Positions 1-7,947 of a DNA stretch of 64,000 bases are shown piece after piece. Numbering within the stretch: the stretch's first letter is position 1; every line of letters begins with the position of its first letter. The notes under the pieces were generated by a model that was given only the letters and a program-made list of their open reading frames with translations, did no database searches and was not told where the DNA came from. Position numbers and translations under genes: made by a program. Source of the stretch: Verrucomicrobium sp. GAS474 (GTDB lineage Bacteria; Verrucomicrobiota; Verrucomicrobiia; Methylacidiphilales; GAS474); NCBI RefSeq assembly GCF_900105685.1, contig NZ_LT629781.1, positions 868,001-932,000 on the forward strand. The letters are read 5' to 3'.

Positions 1-35
1 GGCGAAGCGGCTCCGGGCGGGGGTGTAGGGAGGGC

Positions 36-599
36 CTACTTCCCTCCCGGCAGCACCCGGCCGTGCATCTCGATCGTCAGCGCCTCGATGCGCTGGCTGA
101 GGTTGCGGATCAGCTCGGTCATCTCGTTGTTCTGGCTGACGAGCTCGACGAGCTGGGCGGTCTGCGTCGCCGAGACCATCTGCCGTTCCTCGCTCGCCTT
201 GGCGAGGGCCTCGCGGTGCTGCGCGTCGGCCTCGGCGTGGGCCTTGTCGCGGTCGGCCTGCCGAGTCTGGGCGAGGAGGATGAGCGGGGCGGCGTAGGCG
301 GCCTGGAGACTGAAGGCGAGGTTCAGCAGGATGAAGGGGTAGGCGTCGAAGTGGAAGACCCCCACGATGTTCAGCACCATCCACGCGAAGACGACGACGG
401 TCTGCGCGATGAGGAAGACCGGCGTCCCGAAGAAGCGGGCGAAGGCCTCGGCCTTCAGCGCGAACCAATCGTTCCCGAAGGCGTTCTGGAGGTGGAAGTG
501 GGGAAGATGGAACCGGACGTGGTGCCGGGGATGGTGGGGGTGATGATGATTATCGTGGGCGTGGGGGGCGGCGGGAGCGGGCGAAGGGATGAGGGACAT
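36..599 (-). CDS. DUF1003 family membrane protein with His-rich N-terminus
   Basis: Predicted inner-membrane protein of 187 aa; biochemical role of the DUF1003 family is unknown. Two hydrophobic helices (about residues 60-80 and 87-110) are followed by the family-typical stretch PFILLNLAFSLQAAYAAP and AQTRQADRD, then a charged helical, probably coiled-coil tail (about 115-180). The N-terminus is remarkable: 12 histidines fall within residues 13-36, which suggests metal binding, though this is inference. It is transcribed away from the lytic transglycosylase gene; the shared upstream gap is about 230 bp. The start is the ATG at 599; the family core is complete, so the gene does not look truncated. 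Confidence 0.85.
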   Translation of the reverse strand: MSLIPSPAPAAPHAHDNHHHPHHPRHHVRFHLPHFHLQNAFGNDWFALKAEAFARFFGTPVFLIAQTVVVFAWMVLNIVGVFHFDAYPFILLNLAFSLQAAYAAPLILLAQTRQADRDKAHAEADAQHREALAKASEERQMVSATQTAQLVELVSQNNEMTELIRNLSQRIEALTIEMHGRVLPGGK

Positions 600-828
600 G
601 GGGTTTCTCCGGGTGGGGGGTTGGGGAGGCGGGGGGCGGATAAGGAGTTGGTTGAGAGTCGTTTCAGGATCTTTCGGAATCTTCCTAAGCGATACTCCGG
701 CCCGCCCCGTTGTCGATCCCCTTTTGGGTTACATTCACGTGCCGGAGGAGGGAGGGGGGAGGGAAATGTCGGGAGACTTGCGGAGCGCCCGTTTTTCGCG
801 AACATTTGGCTTCGCCTTTTTTCACCCC

Positions 829-1479
829 ATGCGCCTCCGCCTCTTCATCGTCGCCCTGATCGTCGCCCTCCTCGGGGGGGGCCTCGGCGCGGCGGCGTGG
901 GCGTGGCAGCTCCGCTCGATCGCGCGGCAGACCCAGTTCGACCAATACATCGGCCCCGCGGCGCTGGAGAACAACATCGATCCGCTCCTCATCCGGGCGA
1001 TCATCTGGCGGGAGAGCCGCTTCCAGCCCCGCGTCCGGGGACTGAACCGGGAGCGGGGCCTCATGCAGCTGACGCCCGGCGTGGCGGCGGAATGGGCCCG
1101 GGTCCGGCAGGTCGATCCGGTCGATCCCGACGCCCTCTTCGACCCGAAGGTGAACATCGAGATCGGGACGTGGTATTTCGCCCGGATGCTGAAGCACTGG
1201 GAGGGGGTCGAGAACGCCGAGGTCTTCGCCCTCGCCGAGTACAACGCGGGCCGGAGCAACGTGCTGAAGTGGGTCGACCCCGCCGCGCCGACCGACGCCG
1301 CCGCCCTCCACGACCGGATCGGCTTCCCCTCGACCCGCCGCTACGTCGACGCGATCCTGGTGAAGTACGAGGCCTACCAGCGGAACTATTTCCGCCCGCC
1401 GTGGCTCCTCTACTGGGACCGGCTGACGAAGAAGAGCGACCAGCCGACGCTCGTCGGCAGCGCGGCGAAGGCGCTCTAG
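829..1479 (+). CDS. Lytic transglycosylase (SLT domain), membrane-anchored
   Basis: Small peptidoglycan-cleaving enzyme (216 aa) of the Slt/MltC-like GH23 fold, expected to act on periplasmic murein. The N-terminal helix (residues about 3-24, rich in L/V/A) is a signal anchor. The catalytic glutamate is in WRESRF (about E62), followed by the hallmark GLMQLTP (about 76-82) and AEYNAGRS (about 136-143). I start at the ATG at 829, which directly precedes the anchor; the reading frame is open further upstream to 589, but that part is Pro/Arg-rich and unlike the family. It is divergent from the DUF1003 gene and followed by a REPIN-like repeat. Confidence 0.9.
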   Translation: MRLRLFIVALIVALLGGGLGAAAWAWQLRSIARQTQFDQYIGPAALENNIDPLLIRAIIWRESRFQPRVRGLNRERGLMQLTPGVAAEWARVRQVDPVDPDALFDPKVNIEIGTWYFARMLKHWEGVENAEVFALAEYNAGRSNVLKWVDPAAPTDAAALHDRIGFPSTRRYVDAILVKYEAYQRNYFRPPWLLYWDRLTKKSDQPTLVGSAAKAL

Positions 1480-1500
1480 GCTAGATCGGGCATCGGGGTA

Positions 1501-1770
1501 GCATCCCGGAGGGATGCCAGCCATTAGCCGGGGGTCGAGCGCAGCGACACCCCCGGAATCGGATCGAAAGAAAGAGCGCGCCGCAAAAGGGCTTTTTCCC
1601 TCATCACACCAGCCGGAGCGCACCTCGAAGACAGAATGACGGGAGGACCGCCCGGGCAGGTCTCCTAAAAAGGCGAGCGGCGTTTCGGGGCGAGTTTTTT
1701 TGTCTCTTTCTACCGGGGGTGTCGCTGCGCTCGACCCCCGGCTAATGGCTTCGACCCCTTCAGGGTCGAG
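1501..1770. repeat. REPIN-like element, copy 1 (two inverted REP arms with ~155-bp core)
   Basis: Fills the gap between the transglycosylase stop and the next gene. Left arm 1501-1556: a tip hairpin GCATCCCGGAGGGATGC and a second hairpin closed by CCGGGGGT/ACCCCCGG around GTCGAGCGCAGCGAC. Right arm 1711-1770: the exact reverse complement of the 27-nt inner arm motif, then GCTAATGG and a different tip hairpin (TCGACCC..GGGTCGA). The core between the arms is not coding. A second copy at 32692-32958 is the same element in reverse orientation, with an alignable core. Consistent with a non-autonomous REP/RAYT-type mobile repeat; no transposase is in this window. Confidence 0.85.
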
Positions 1771-1789
1771 GTCGAGTCCGAGGGCGGGC

Positions 1790-2758
1790 CTAGCTCTTCG
1801 CCGGGGCGGTCTTCCCGGTGACCCACTGGACCAGCTTGTCGGTCACTTCCTTGTATTGCGGGTAGGCCGGGAATTTCTGGATGACGACTTTCAGCGTCTC
1901 GATCGCCTCGGTCTTTTTTCCGACCTTCATGAGGGAGTCGGCCTTCAGGACGAGGAGGCGGGGATTGTCGACGACGGGGAAGTTGTCGGCGGTCTTCGGA
2001 TCGGCCTGGGCGGCCTGGCCGATGGCGGCGATGGCGGCGTCCCATTCGCCCGCGAGGGCGGCGGGCGACTCGTCCTCGTACCACGGCTCGACCATCGCGG
2101 TGAAGAGCTTCTCGACGTCGGCCGGGCTCCCGTAGTAGCCGCCCTTGTCGTTGAAGTAGCCTTCCTCGAGGTCGTAGTACTTGAAGAAGATCGAGGAGGT
2201 GAGGCTGTCTTTGAAGAGGGGATAGGCGGTGAGGGTCGGCGGGCCGGAGCGGACGGCGTCCATGAGGGTGTCGAAGACGGCGGCGGCGGCCTTCGCGTCC
2301 CCCTTCGCATATTGGATCTGGCCGCGGAGGTAGAGGACGTAGATGTCGGCGGCGGGGCCGAGGCGGGGGTCGTCGAGGAGGTCCTTGTATTTGATCTTCC
2401 AGTCGCTGAAGGCCTTCTGCGGGCCGTCGCTCGCCTTCTCCTTGTCCTTGGCGCGGTCGGCCCTTCCCTCGGCGACCGCCTTCTCCTTGTCCTGCGCCTC
2501 CTTGGCTGCCAGCGCGGTCTTGTCGAACTGGACCTGCTGGACGGCCTGGAGGTAGAAGGAGCGGCCGTCGCCGTGCTGGCCGAGGTCGGAGAGGATCGGG
2601 GCGAAGCGGGCGTTCATCGCCTCGCGCCGCTTGCCCTCGGCGTCGTGGAGGAGCTTCGCGATCTCGGGCGGGAGCTCGTCGTCGGCCCGGGCGGGCAGCG
2701 GGAGGGTCGAGGAAAGCCCGAGCACGAGGGGAAGCAAAAGACTCCGAAAGAAGCGCAT
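1790..2758 (-). CDS. Secreted hypothetical protein with C-terminal TPR-like repeat
   Basis: Exported protein of 322 aa with no function I recognise. The ATG at 2758 begins a textbook signal peptide (MRFFRSLLLPLVLGLSS, cleavage probably after ARA-D); the frame is open upstream to 2845, but that part is a basic, non-signal-like sequence. The body is helical and charged. A Lys/Ala/Glu-rich segment (about residues 75-105) may be a coiled coil. The C-terminus, DSLMKVGKKTEAIETLKVVI followed by FPAYPQYKEVTDKL, looks like one or two tetratricopeptide repeats, hinting at a protein-protein interaction role in the periplasm. Single-gene unit on the minus strand, bounded by the REPIN-like element downstream. 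Confidence 0.75.
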   Translation of the reverse strand: MRFFRSLLLPLVLGLSSTLPLPARADDELPPEIAKLLHDAEGKRREAMNARFAPILSDLGQHGDGRSFYLQAVQQVQFDKTALAAKEAQDKEKAVAEGRADRAKDKEKASDGPQKAFSDWKIKYKDLLDDPRLGPAADIYVLYLRGQIQYAKGDAKAAAAVFDTLMDAVRSGPPTLTAYPLFKDSLTSSIFFKYYDLEEGYFNDKGGYYGSPADVEKLFTAMVEPWYEDESPAALAGEWDAAIAAIGQAAQADPKTADNFPVVDNPRLLVLKADSLMKVGKKTEAIETLKVVIQKFPAYPQYKEVTDKLVQWVTGKTAPAKS

Positions 2759-2853
2759 CGCCGCCCATTCTCCACGGATCGGGACGGGAATCAAAACACT
2801 TTTAAGCGCGTCGCCGCCGAGGCGGATGAGGCGGCGCGCTTTCAATTCGGCCT

Positions 2854-3654
2854 CTAGACCGTCAATGCACGGCGGCGGCGGACGACGAGGAAGAGGAACG
2901 GCAGGCCGAGGAGGGCCAACGCCCAGACCGGCACTTCGGGGACGGCGACGACGGCCCCGGTCAGGGTGATTTCGTCGAGGCGGAAGCCATCGGTGCCGGT
3001 GGGGGAACTGCCGTAGAAATAAAGCTCAAAGGTCGTCGAGGAGGTGACGTTCTGAAGGGCGGAGTTGCCGGAGAGGGTCGCCGTGACCAAGCTGAAGTTG
3101 TAGACGCCCGCACTCTGGACCGTGGGCATTGTACCGCTGGCCAACGCGGTGGTGAAGTTGTCGGCGCTCGACATGAGGAACCAGTTCGACGCCGCCGTGG
3201 AGACGCCGCTGGTACCGTCCCGCTCATACTCGAAGGTGAGGGTCGACACGTTGATGGCGTACCCGGAAGAGGGAGTGACAGTGAAGGCGAGATAATCCTG
3301 TCCGGTGATGGCGTCCGCCTGGGTGGCGGTGGAGAATTCGTTGACGATGCCGGTCGTTGAATTAGCAGTGGAGAAGTAGAGGGATAAGGGAGGCAAGCCC
3401 TTGCTGCTCGACCCGACGCCGTAGAGCTGGCCGATGCTCAGCGAAGAGGCCGTGTAGTTGACGGCAGTCACCGTGGAGGTGCCGTTGACTCCGGGAATGA
3501 CCGTCCCGGGAGCGGAGACATATCCGGCATAGAGGCCGATCCCGGTGAATGAAGCGGTCCCCATGTTGTAATCAATCAACGTCGCCGCCGAAGAAGAGAA
3601 GACGACGGCCGTCGCCAAAGAAAAGGCCAGGGAAAGAAGTTTGAAGGCTTTCAT
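2854..3654 (-). CDS. PEP-CTERM-like sorted secreted protein
   Basis: Surface or exported protein of 266 aa. It has an N-terminal signal peptide (MKAFKLLSLAFSLATAVVFS, cleavage near SSAA), a Ser/Thr/Gly-rich beta-strand body typical of exopolysaccharide-associated PEP-CTERM proteins, and a C-terminal tripartite signal: VPEVPVWALALLGLPFLFLV followed by RRRR. The motif reads VPEV rather than the canonical VPEP, so it is a variant sorting signal. The family knowledge is that such tails are processed by exosortase/archaeosortase-type enzymes; none is in this window. Codon use is less GC-extreme than its neighbours, which is common for such low-complexity surface proteins. It lies 92 bp downstream of the AraC/PocR regulator on the same strand, with a palindromic site between them. 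Confidence 0.8.
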   Translation of the reverse strand: MKAFKLLSLAFSLATAVVFSSSAATLIDYNMGTASFTGIGLYAGYVSAPGTVIPGVNGTSTVTAVNYTASSLSIGQLYGVGSSSKGLPPLSLYFSTANSTTGIVNEFSTATQADAITGQDYLAFTVTPSSGYAINVSTLTFEYERDGTSGVSTAASNWFLMSSADNFTTALASGTMPTVQSAGVYNFSLVTATLSGNSALQNVTSSTTFELYFYGSSPTGTDGFRLDEITLTGAVVAVPEVPVWALALLGLPFLFLVVRRRRALTV

Positions 3655-3690
3655 GGGAGGACCCCATCGTATCCCCAAACGGGGCTCCTC

Positions 3691-3727
3691 CGTTATTACC
3701 CAAGTGAGGCGATTCTGGTAATTACCA
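3691..3727. promoter_or_regulatory. Palindromic operator-like pair upstream of the PEP-CTERM gene
   Basis: A perfect 12-bp palindrome TGGTAATTACCA lies at 3716-3727, and a related half (minus-strand reading GGGTAATAACG) at 3691-3701, so the element GGTAATNAC occurs twice about 25 bp apart, centre to centre. The pair sits in the 92-bp gap between the regulator stop and the PEP-CTERM start, where a promoter for the latter is expected. Spacing near two and a half helical turns fits a dimeric regulator. Which protein binds is not visible. Confidence 0.45.
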
Positions 3728-3746
3728 CAGATTCTCTCCTTAAAAG

Positions 3747-4763
3747 TCAGGGAATCTCGACAATCGCCCCCCCTCGGCTCGCCGCGCGGAACTGGGCCGG
3801 GGTCTGCGAGGTGATGCGGCGGAAGACCTTCCCGAAGTAGCTCGGATCGGTGAACCCGCACTTGTAGGCGACCTCCCCGATGCTGAGGCGGGGGGACGGG
3901 AGAAGGCGCTTCGCCCGCTTCACGCGGATGAGATTGACGTAATCGCCGATCTCGCAGCCCATGCATTTCTTGAAGGTCGCCCCCAGGTAGTTCGCGTTGC
4001 AGCGGAAGTGGCGGGCCAGGTCGATGACGCGGCAGGGCTGGTCGAGGTGGCGGTAGACGTAGGCCTCCACCTGCCGGATGAGGACGGGCATCACCTCGAA
4101 GTCCCGCCAGCGGACGGCGAGCGGGCCCGAATGATAACGCTCCGTCGGCAGGGCGAGGGCCTCGCAGCAGAGGGCGATCATCGCGACGACGGTCTTCAGC
4201 CGTTCCCGGTGCGGCTCCGCCTCGGCGAGGGAGAGGACGGGGAGCCTCTCGTACGCGGCGCGGAAGGGGCCGGGGGCGAGGCCCCGGCGGCGGCAGTAGC
4301 GGGCGATGCGGGCGAGGGAGGCGGCCTTCCACTCCCGGATGGCGACCTGCCCGTAATAGAAGACGCCGAGGACGCCGCCGTGGTAGACGAGGGGCTCGAC
4401 GATGTCGAAGACGCCGAGGTGGCAGAGCCCCTCGAAGCCCTTCGCCCGGCGGAGGGCGATCTCGTTCGTCGCCCGCTTGTTGAGGGAGCAATCGGTGTGG
4501 GCCCCGCTGAGGCGGTCGTCGGGGAACTGCTTCGCGAAGGTGCAGAAGGCGCAGGCATGGCGGTCGTTCGGCGCGGGGAGGGCCAGCTCCGGGTAATCGA
4601 GGGTGATGCCGCTGAGGTCGTCGAAGTTGACCCGGAGCGGTCCTCCCTCCTCCAACAGCCGGATCGCCCGGGCCAGAAGAGGGCGCGTCGAGGACGGAGG
4701 CGGAAGCGCAGCCGACGGCAACGGCGCGGGCGCTTTCGGGCGGGCGGAAGGCTTGGCGGGCAT
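3747..4763 (-). CDS. PocR-domain AraC-family transcriptional regulator
   Basis: Cytoplasmic regulator of 338 aa. The N-terminal half is a PocR sensory domain (about residues 35-215) with the Cys-containing core HACAFCTFAKQF and TDCSLNKRATNEI; the family binds small ligands such as hydrocarbon derivatives, but the ligand here is unknown. The C-terminal AraC DNA-binding domain (about 235-330) has two HTH units: VIDLARHFRCNANYLGATFK and the hallmark EVAYKCGFTDPSYFGKVFRR. It is followed on the same strand by the PEP-CTERM-like gene, with a palindromic site in the gap, so it may control that gene (inference). The first 30 residues are Ala/Pro-rich, and the true start might be slightly downstream. 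Confidence 0.88.
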   Translation of the reverse strand: MPAKPSARPKAPAPLPSAALPPPSSTRPLLARAIRLLEEGGPLRVNFDDLSGITLDYPELALPAPNDRHACAFCTFAKQFPDDRLSGAHTDCSLNKRATNEIALRRAKGFEGLCHLGVFDIVEPLVYHGGVLGVFYYGQVAIREWKAASLARIARYCRRRGLAPGPFRAAYERLPVLSLAEAEPHRERLKTVVAMIALCCEALALPTERYHSGPLAVRWRDFEVMPVLIRQVEAYVYRHLDQPCRVIDLARHFRCNANYLGATFKKCMGCEIGDYVNLIRVKRAKRLLPSPRLSIGEVAYKCGFTDPSYFGKVFRRITSQTPAQFRAASRGGAIVEIP

Positions 4764-4909
4764 CGGAGGGGCAGTGTCTGTGGAAAACAGACCCTGTGAA
4801 TGGAACCTGGGTACAGTGTGCCGCGCCGCCGCTCAAAAAGAAACCGCCGAATCCGCCGTCCGTACCAAGGCCGCCTGGGGAGGGTACCAGCGCCTCTTCC
4901 GGCCCGCCG

Positions 4910-5971
4910 CTATTTCACCGCGTCGGGGAGGAAATCCTGGAGTTGCTTCACGCCCTGGGCCTTGCTGCGGGGGCAGACGAGGATGGCGTCGGGGGTCTCG
5001 ACGACGATGAGGTCGCTCGCGCCGTAGAGGGCGATGGTGCGGCCCGTCGAGATGACGATGTTGTTCCCCCCCTCGACGACGATGGCCTTCCCCTGGAGGG
5101 TGTTCCCGTCGCCGTTGCGGCCGAAGTGGGCGGGGAGCGCCGTCCACGCGCCGACGTCGTCCCAGTCGAACTTCGCCCACGTGGTGAGGACGCGGCTCGC
5201 CTTTTCCATGAGGGCGTAGTCGACCGAGATCTTCGGGAGGAACGGGAAGCGGCGGGAGAGGTAGACCTCGCGGTCGCCGCCCGGGGCGGGGTAGTTCCGG
5301 ACGAACTCGGCGAGTTCCGGGACGAGGCGGCCCGCCTCCTGGATGAAGTAGTCGGCCGACCAGGCGAAGATCCCGGCGTTCCAGCCGTAGCGGCCCGTGG
5401 CGAGGTACTCCCGCGCCTTCTCCTCGCTCGGCTTCTCGACGAAGCGGACGACGGGGTGGAAGCCCTTCGTCCCGGCGTGGACGTCGTCGCCGAGCTCGAG
5501 GTAGCCGAAGCCGGTGGCCGGATAGATCGGGTGGACGGCGAGGGTGACGAAGGCGTCCCCGGCGGCGGCGACGGCGAGGGCCTCCGTCAATTGCCTCGCG
5601 TAGGTCTCCCCGTCGTGGATCAGCGCGTCGGCCGGGGCGACGGCGACGACGGCCCGGGGATTCTGCGAGCGGGCCAGCGCGGTCGCCAGGGCGCAGGCGG
5701 GGGCGGTGTCCCGCTTCTCGGGCTCGGCCTCGATCTGGTCGGGCGGGAGGAAAGGGAGGACGCGGCGGGTCTCGTCGAGCTGGTCCTGGTTCGTGAGGAC
5801 GAAGATCCGCTCCTTCGGGACGACGGCCTGGGCGCGGCGGACGGCCTGCTCCAGCAGCGTCGTTTCGCCGAAGAGGGTGACGAGGTGCTTCGGCTTGTCC
5901 TTCCGGCTGATCGGCCAGAAACGCTCGCCAGTTCCCCCGGCGAGGATGCAGATGTAGAAGCGGTCGTCCAT
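4910..5971 (-). CDS. manC: Mannose-1-phosphate guanylyltransferase
   Basis: Makes GDP-mannose from mannose-1-phosphate and GTP for polysaccharide or glycan synthesis in the cytoplasm. The protein is 353 aa, the size of the nucleotidyltransferase domain without the C-terminal isomerase domain of bifunctional AlgA/ManC enzymes. It shows the pyrophosphorylase signature AGGTGERFWP (residues 11-20), the KPKHL motif with its catalytic Lys, a VAPADALIHD nucleotide/sugar loop, the FVEKPSEEKA signature and GYGWNAG-like NAGIFAW. It is divergent from the Gfo/Idh oxidoreductase, with a 112-bp shared upstream gap. Confidence 0.92.
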   Translation of the reverse strand: MDDRFYICILAGGTGERFWPISRKDKPKHLVTLFGETTLLEQAVRRAQAVVPKERIFVLTNQDQLDETRRVLPFLPPDQIEAEPEKRDTAPACALATALARSQNPRAVVAVAPADALIHDGETYARQLTEALAVAAAGDAFVTLAVHPIYPATGFGYLELGDDVHAGTKGFHPVVRFVEKPSEEKAREYLATGRYGWNAGIFAWSADYFIQEAGRLVPELAEFVRNYPAPGGDREVYLSRRFPFLPKISVDYALMEKASRVLTTWAKFDWDDVGAWTALPAHFGRNGDGNTLQGKAIVVEGGNNIVISTGRTIALYGASDLIVVETPDAILVCPRSKAQGVKQLQDFLPDAVK

Positions 5972-6083
5972 AGGCGTGAGGGGGCCATTTTAGGACGGGG
6001 CCGCCGATGATGACAAGAGCCGCGCGCGGGGAACCGGAGGAAATTTTGTGGCGGGAGCGGGGAGCGCGGGTAAGATGCCCGCC

Positions 6084-7103
6084 ATGATTCGCTGGGGCTT
6101 TATCGGAACCGGGGCCATCTGCCGGACGTTGGCGCAGGCCGTCGGCTCGCTCGAACGCCAGGGCGTCGCGACCCGCCTCGCCGCCGTCGCCTCCCGCAGC
6201 CGGGAAGGGGCCGACGGCTTCGCCCGCTGGCACGCCGCCGAGGTCCCCGGCGCGGGGAAGCTCACCGCCCACGCCTCCTACGAGGCCCTCTTCGCCGACC
6301 CGGAGATCGACGCCGTCTACGTCGGCACCCCCCATCCGGCCCATGCGGCCAACGCCCTCGCCGCGCTCCGGGCGGGGAAGGCCGTCCTCTGCGAGAAGCC
6401 GCTGACGATGAACGCGCGGGAGGCCGGGGAACTGGTCGCCGAGGCGCAGGGGCGACGGCGCTTCCTGATGGAGGCGATGTGGACCCGCTTCCTCCCCGCG
6501 ACCCTCCGGGTCCGGGAGTGGATCGCCGCCGGGGAGATCGGCGAGGTCCGCCTCCTCCAGGCCCGGTTCGGCTTCCCCGTGGCGCGGAACCCCGACGGGC
6601 GGCTCCTGAACAAGGCGCTGGGCGGCGGCGCCCTCCTCGACATCGGCATCTATCCGGTCTCCTACGCGGCGATGCTCTTCGGCACCGCGCCGCTCTCGAT
6701 CCAGAGCGCCGTCCACATCGGCGAGACCGGCGTCGACGAGCAGGCCTCGATCCTCCTCCACTATCCGGGCGGGGCCCAGGCGCAGCTGACCTGCAGCCTC
6801 CGGGCCCTCGTCGGATCGGGGGCCGAGATCTACGGGACGACGGGGAGCATCACCCTGCCCCAATTCTTCGGCCCCGCCGAGGCGACGCTCCACCGGCAGG
6901 AGCGGGAGCCCTTGCGCTTCGAGAGCCCGCTCCCCCACGGCCACAACGGCTACGAGCCGATGCTGCGGGAAGTCCTCCGCTGCCTCGCCGCCGGGGAGAT
7001 CGAGAGCCCCGTGATGACCCACCGGGAATCGCTCGAGATCATGGGGATGATCGATGCGATCCGGAAAGAGTGGCCGCTGCGGTACGAGGCGGACGAAGGA
7101 TAG
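6084..7103 (+). CDS. Gfo/Idh/MocA family oxidoreductase
   Basis: NAD(P)-dependent dehydrogenase of 339 aa acting on a sugar, sugar nucleotide or cyclitol; the substrate cannot be read from sequence. The N-terminal Rossmann fold begins IRWGFIGTGAICRTLAQAV, has the DPEIDAVYVGTPHPAHA strand-turn, and the family's catalytic-lysine motif CEKPLTMNAREA. The C-terminal alpha/beta substrate domain contains GGGALLDIGIYPVSYA, the usual dehydrogenase motif of the GFO_IDH_MocA C-terminal domain. I take the ATG at 6084 because it puts the Rossmann strand at residue 2; an in-frame ATG at 6075 would add only three residues. Convergent with the next gene across a strong hairpin. Confidence 0.9.
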   Translation: MIRWGFIGTGAICRTLAQAVGSLERQGVATRLAAVASRSREGADGFARWHAAEVPGAGKLTAHASYEALFADPEIDAVYVGTPHPAHAANALAALRAGKAVLCEKPLTMNAREAGELVAEAQGRRRFLMEAMWTRFLPATLRVREWIAAGEIGEVRLLQARFGFPVARNPDGRLLNKALGGGALLDIGIYPVSYAAMLFGTAPLSIQSAVHIGETGVDEQASILLHYPGGAQAQLTCSLRALVGSGAEIYGTTGSITLPQFFGPAEATLHRQEREPLRFESPLPHGHNGYEPMLREVLRCLAAGEIESPVMTHRESLEIMGMIDAIRKEWPLRYEADEG

Positions 7104-7106
7104 GGG

Positions 7107-7135
7107 CGCGGGGGGGAGCGTCCCTCCCCCCCGCG
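7107..7135. terminator. GC-rich hairpin between convergent genes
   Basis: A near-perfect inverted repeat (arms reading CGCGGGGGGGAG and CTCCCCCCCGCG) occupies the 43-bp gap between the stops of the oxidoreductase and the Spy-like gene. There is no T-tract on either side, so this is a termination or insulation hairpin by position and stability rather than a classic intrinsic terminator. Confidence 0.4.
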
Positions 7136-7146
7136 ATCCCCCGGCC

Positions 7147-7920
7147 CTACGGCTTCGCCGGGGCGGGCAGCGCGGGCGGCGGCGGGAGGAAGCCGAGGTT
7201 CCGCAGGGAGAGGAAGAGCCGGTCGAAGGGCAGGGGATGGGTATCGGCGAGTTTCAGGAAGGCGACGCGGCGCGCTTCCATCAGCTTCTCGGTGGCGGCG
7301 GTCTGCTCCGGGGTGAGGTGGAAGGAGTCGGCGGTGAGGCGGAGGAAGGGCTCGTACATCACGATGTGGAGGAGGGCGCGGAAGAGGCGCTCCTGCTGCC
7401 GGCGGCGGGTCCGCCCGTCGTTGTCCCCCGCCGCGCCGGGGGCCGCGCCGAAGGGGGCGGGCTGGGCCTGCTGCGCCTGGGGCCCCAGGCGGTTCTCGGC
7501 GAGGCCGTGGAATTCGGCGATCCAGTCGACGCCGCCGGAGCCGCCGCCGCCGGGGCCGCGCATCTGCTCGCGGAGCTTCTTCTGCTCGTCGGTGAGGAGG
7601 GCGGCGAAGCGGTCGTCGTAGTCCTTGGTGAGGGCGAGGTAGTCCTTCTGGAAGGCGGCCAGTTCGGGCTCGATCTCGGCCATCTCGGCCCGGAGCTTGG
7701 CGATCTGCTCGGCCGTGGGCGCGGGGCGGCGGTTCTTGTCCTTATCCTTGTCGCGATCGTCCCGTGCCGCGTCGCCGGGCCGGGGAGGCGCGCCGGGGCC
7801 GGTCCACGGCACGGGAGGGAGGAGGGGCGGCGGGAGGTGGAGGGTGATCCACCAGCCGAGCGCGACCCCGACGAGGAGGATGGCGACGCTGCCGAGGATG
7901 AGGGGGAGCCGGGTTTTCAC
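7147..7920 (-). CDS. Membrane-anchored Spy/CnrX-like periplasmic sensor candidate
   Basis: Protein of 257 aa with one N-terminal membrane helix (LILGSVAILLVGVALGWWIT) followed by a Pro-rich linker, a highly charged stretch (DKDKDKNRR) and an all-helical domain. Two LT-x-EQ elements, LLTDEQKKLREQM and HLTPEQTAATEKLMEARR, are typical of the CpxP/Spy/CnrX helical-hairpin family, which senses metals or misfolded proteins. A Gly-rich loop lies between the halves and a Pro-rich tail ends the protein. It is the last gene of an operon with an ECF sigma factor and a one-helix protein, the same three-part composition as CnrYXH. Function by analogy only; few His or Met ligands are visible. Confidence 0.7.
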   Translation of the reverse strand: MKTRLPLILGSVAILLVGVALGWWITLHLPPPLLPPVPWTGPGAPPRPGDAARDDRDKDKDKNRRPAPTAEQIAKLRAEMAEIEPELAAFQKDYLALTKDYDDRFAALLTDEQKKLREQMRGPGGGGSGGVDWIAEFHGLAENRLGPQAQQAQPAPFGAAPGAAGDNDGRTRRRQQERLFRALLHIVMYEPFLRLTADSFHLTPEQTAATEKLMEARRVAFLKLADTHPLPFDRLFLSLRNLGFLPPPPALPAPAKP

Positions 7921-7947
7921 GAAAGGGAGGGGCGGGGTTGAAGGAAG

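Noticed and set aside
545-560. GATGATGATTATC resembling a Fur box
   Set aside because: It lies inside the His codons of the DUF1003 gene and is explained by the His-rich coding sequence.
5972-6083. Longer N-terminus for the Gfo/Idh gene starting at 6048
   Set aside because: The extra 12 residues precede the first Rossmann strand and are Gly/Ala-rich non-conserved sequence; the ATG at 6084 fits the family start.
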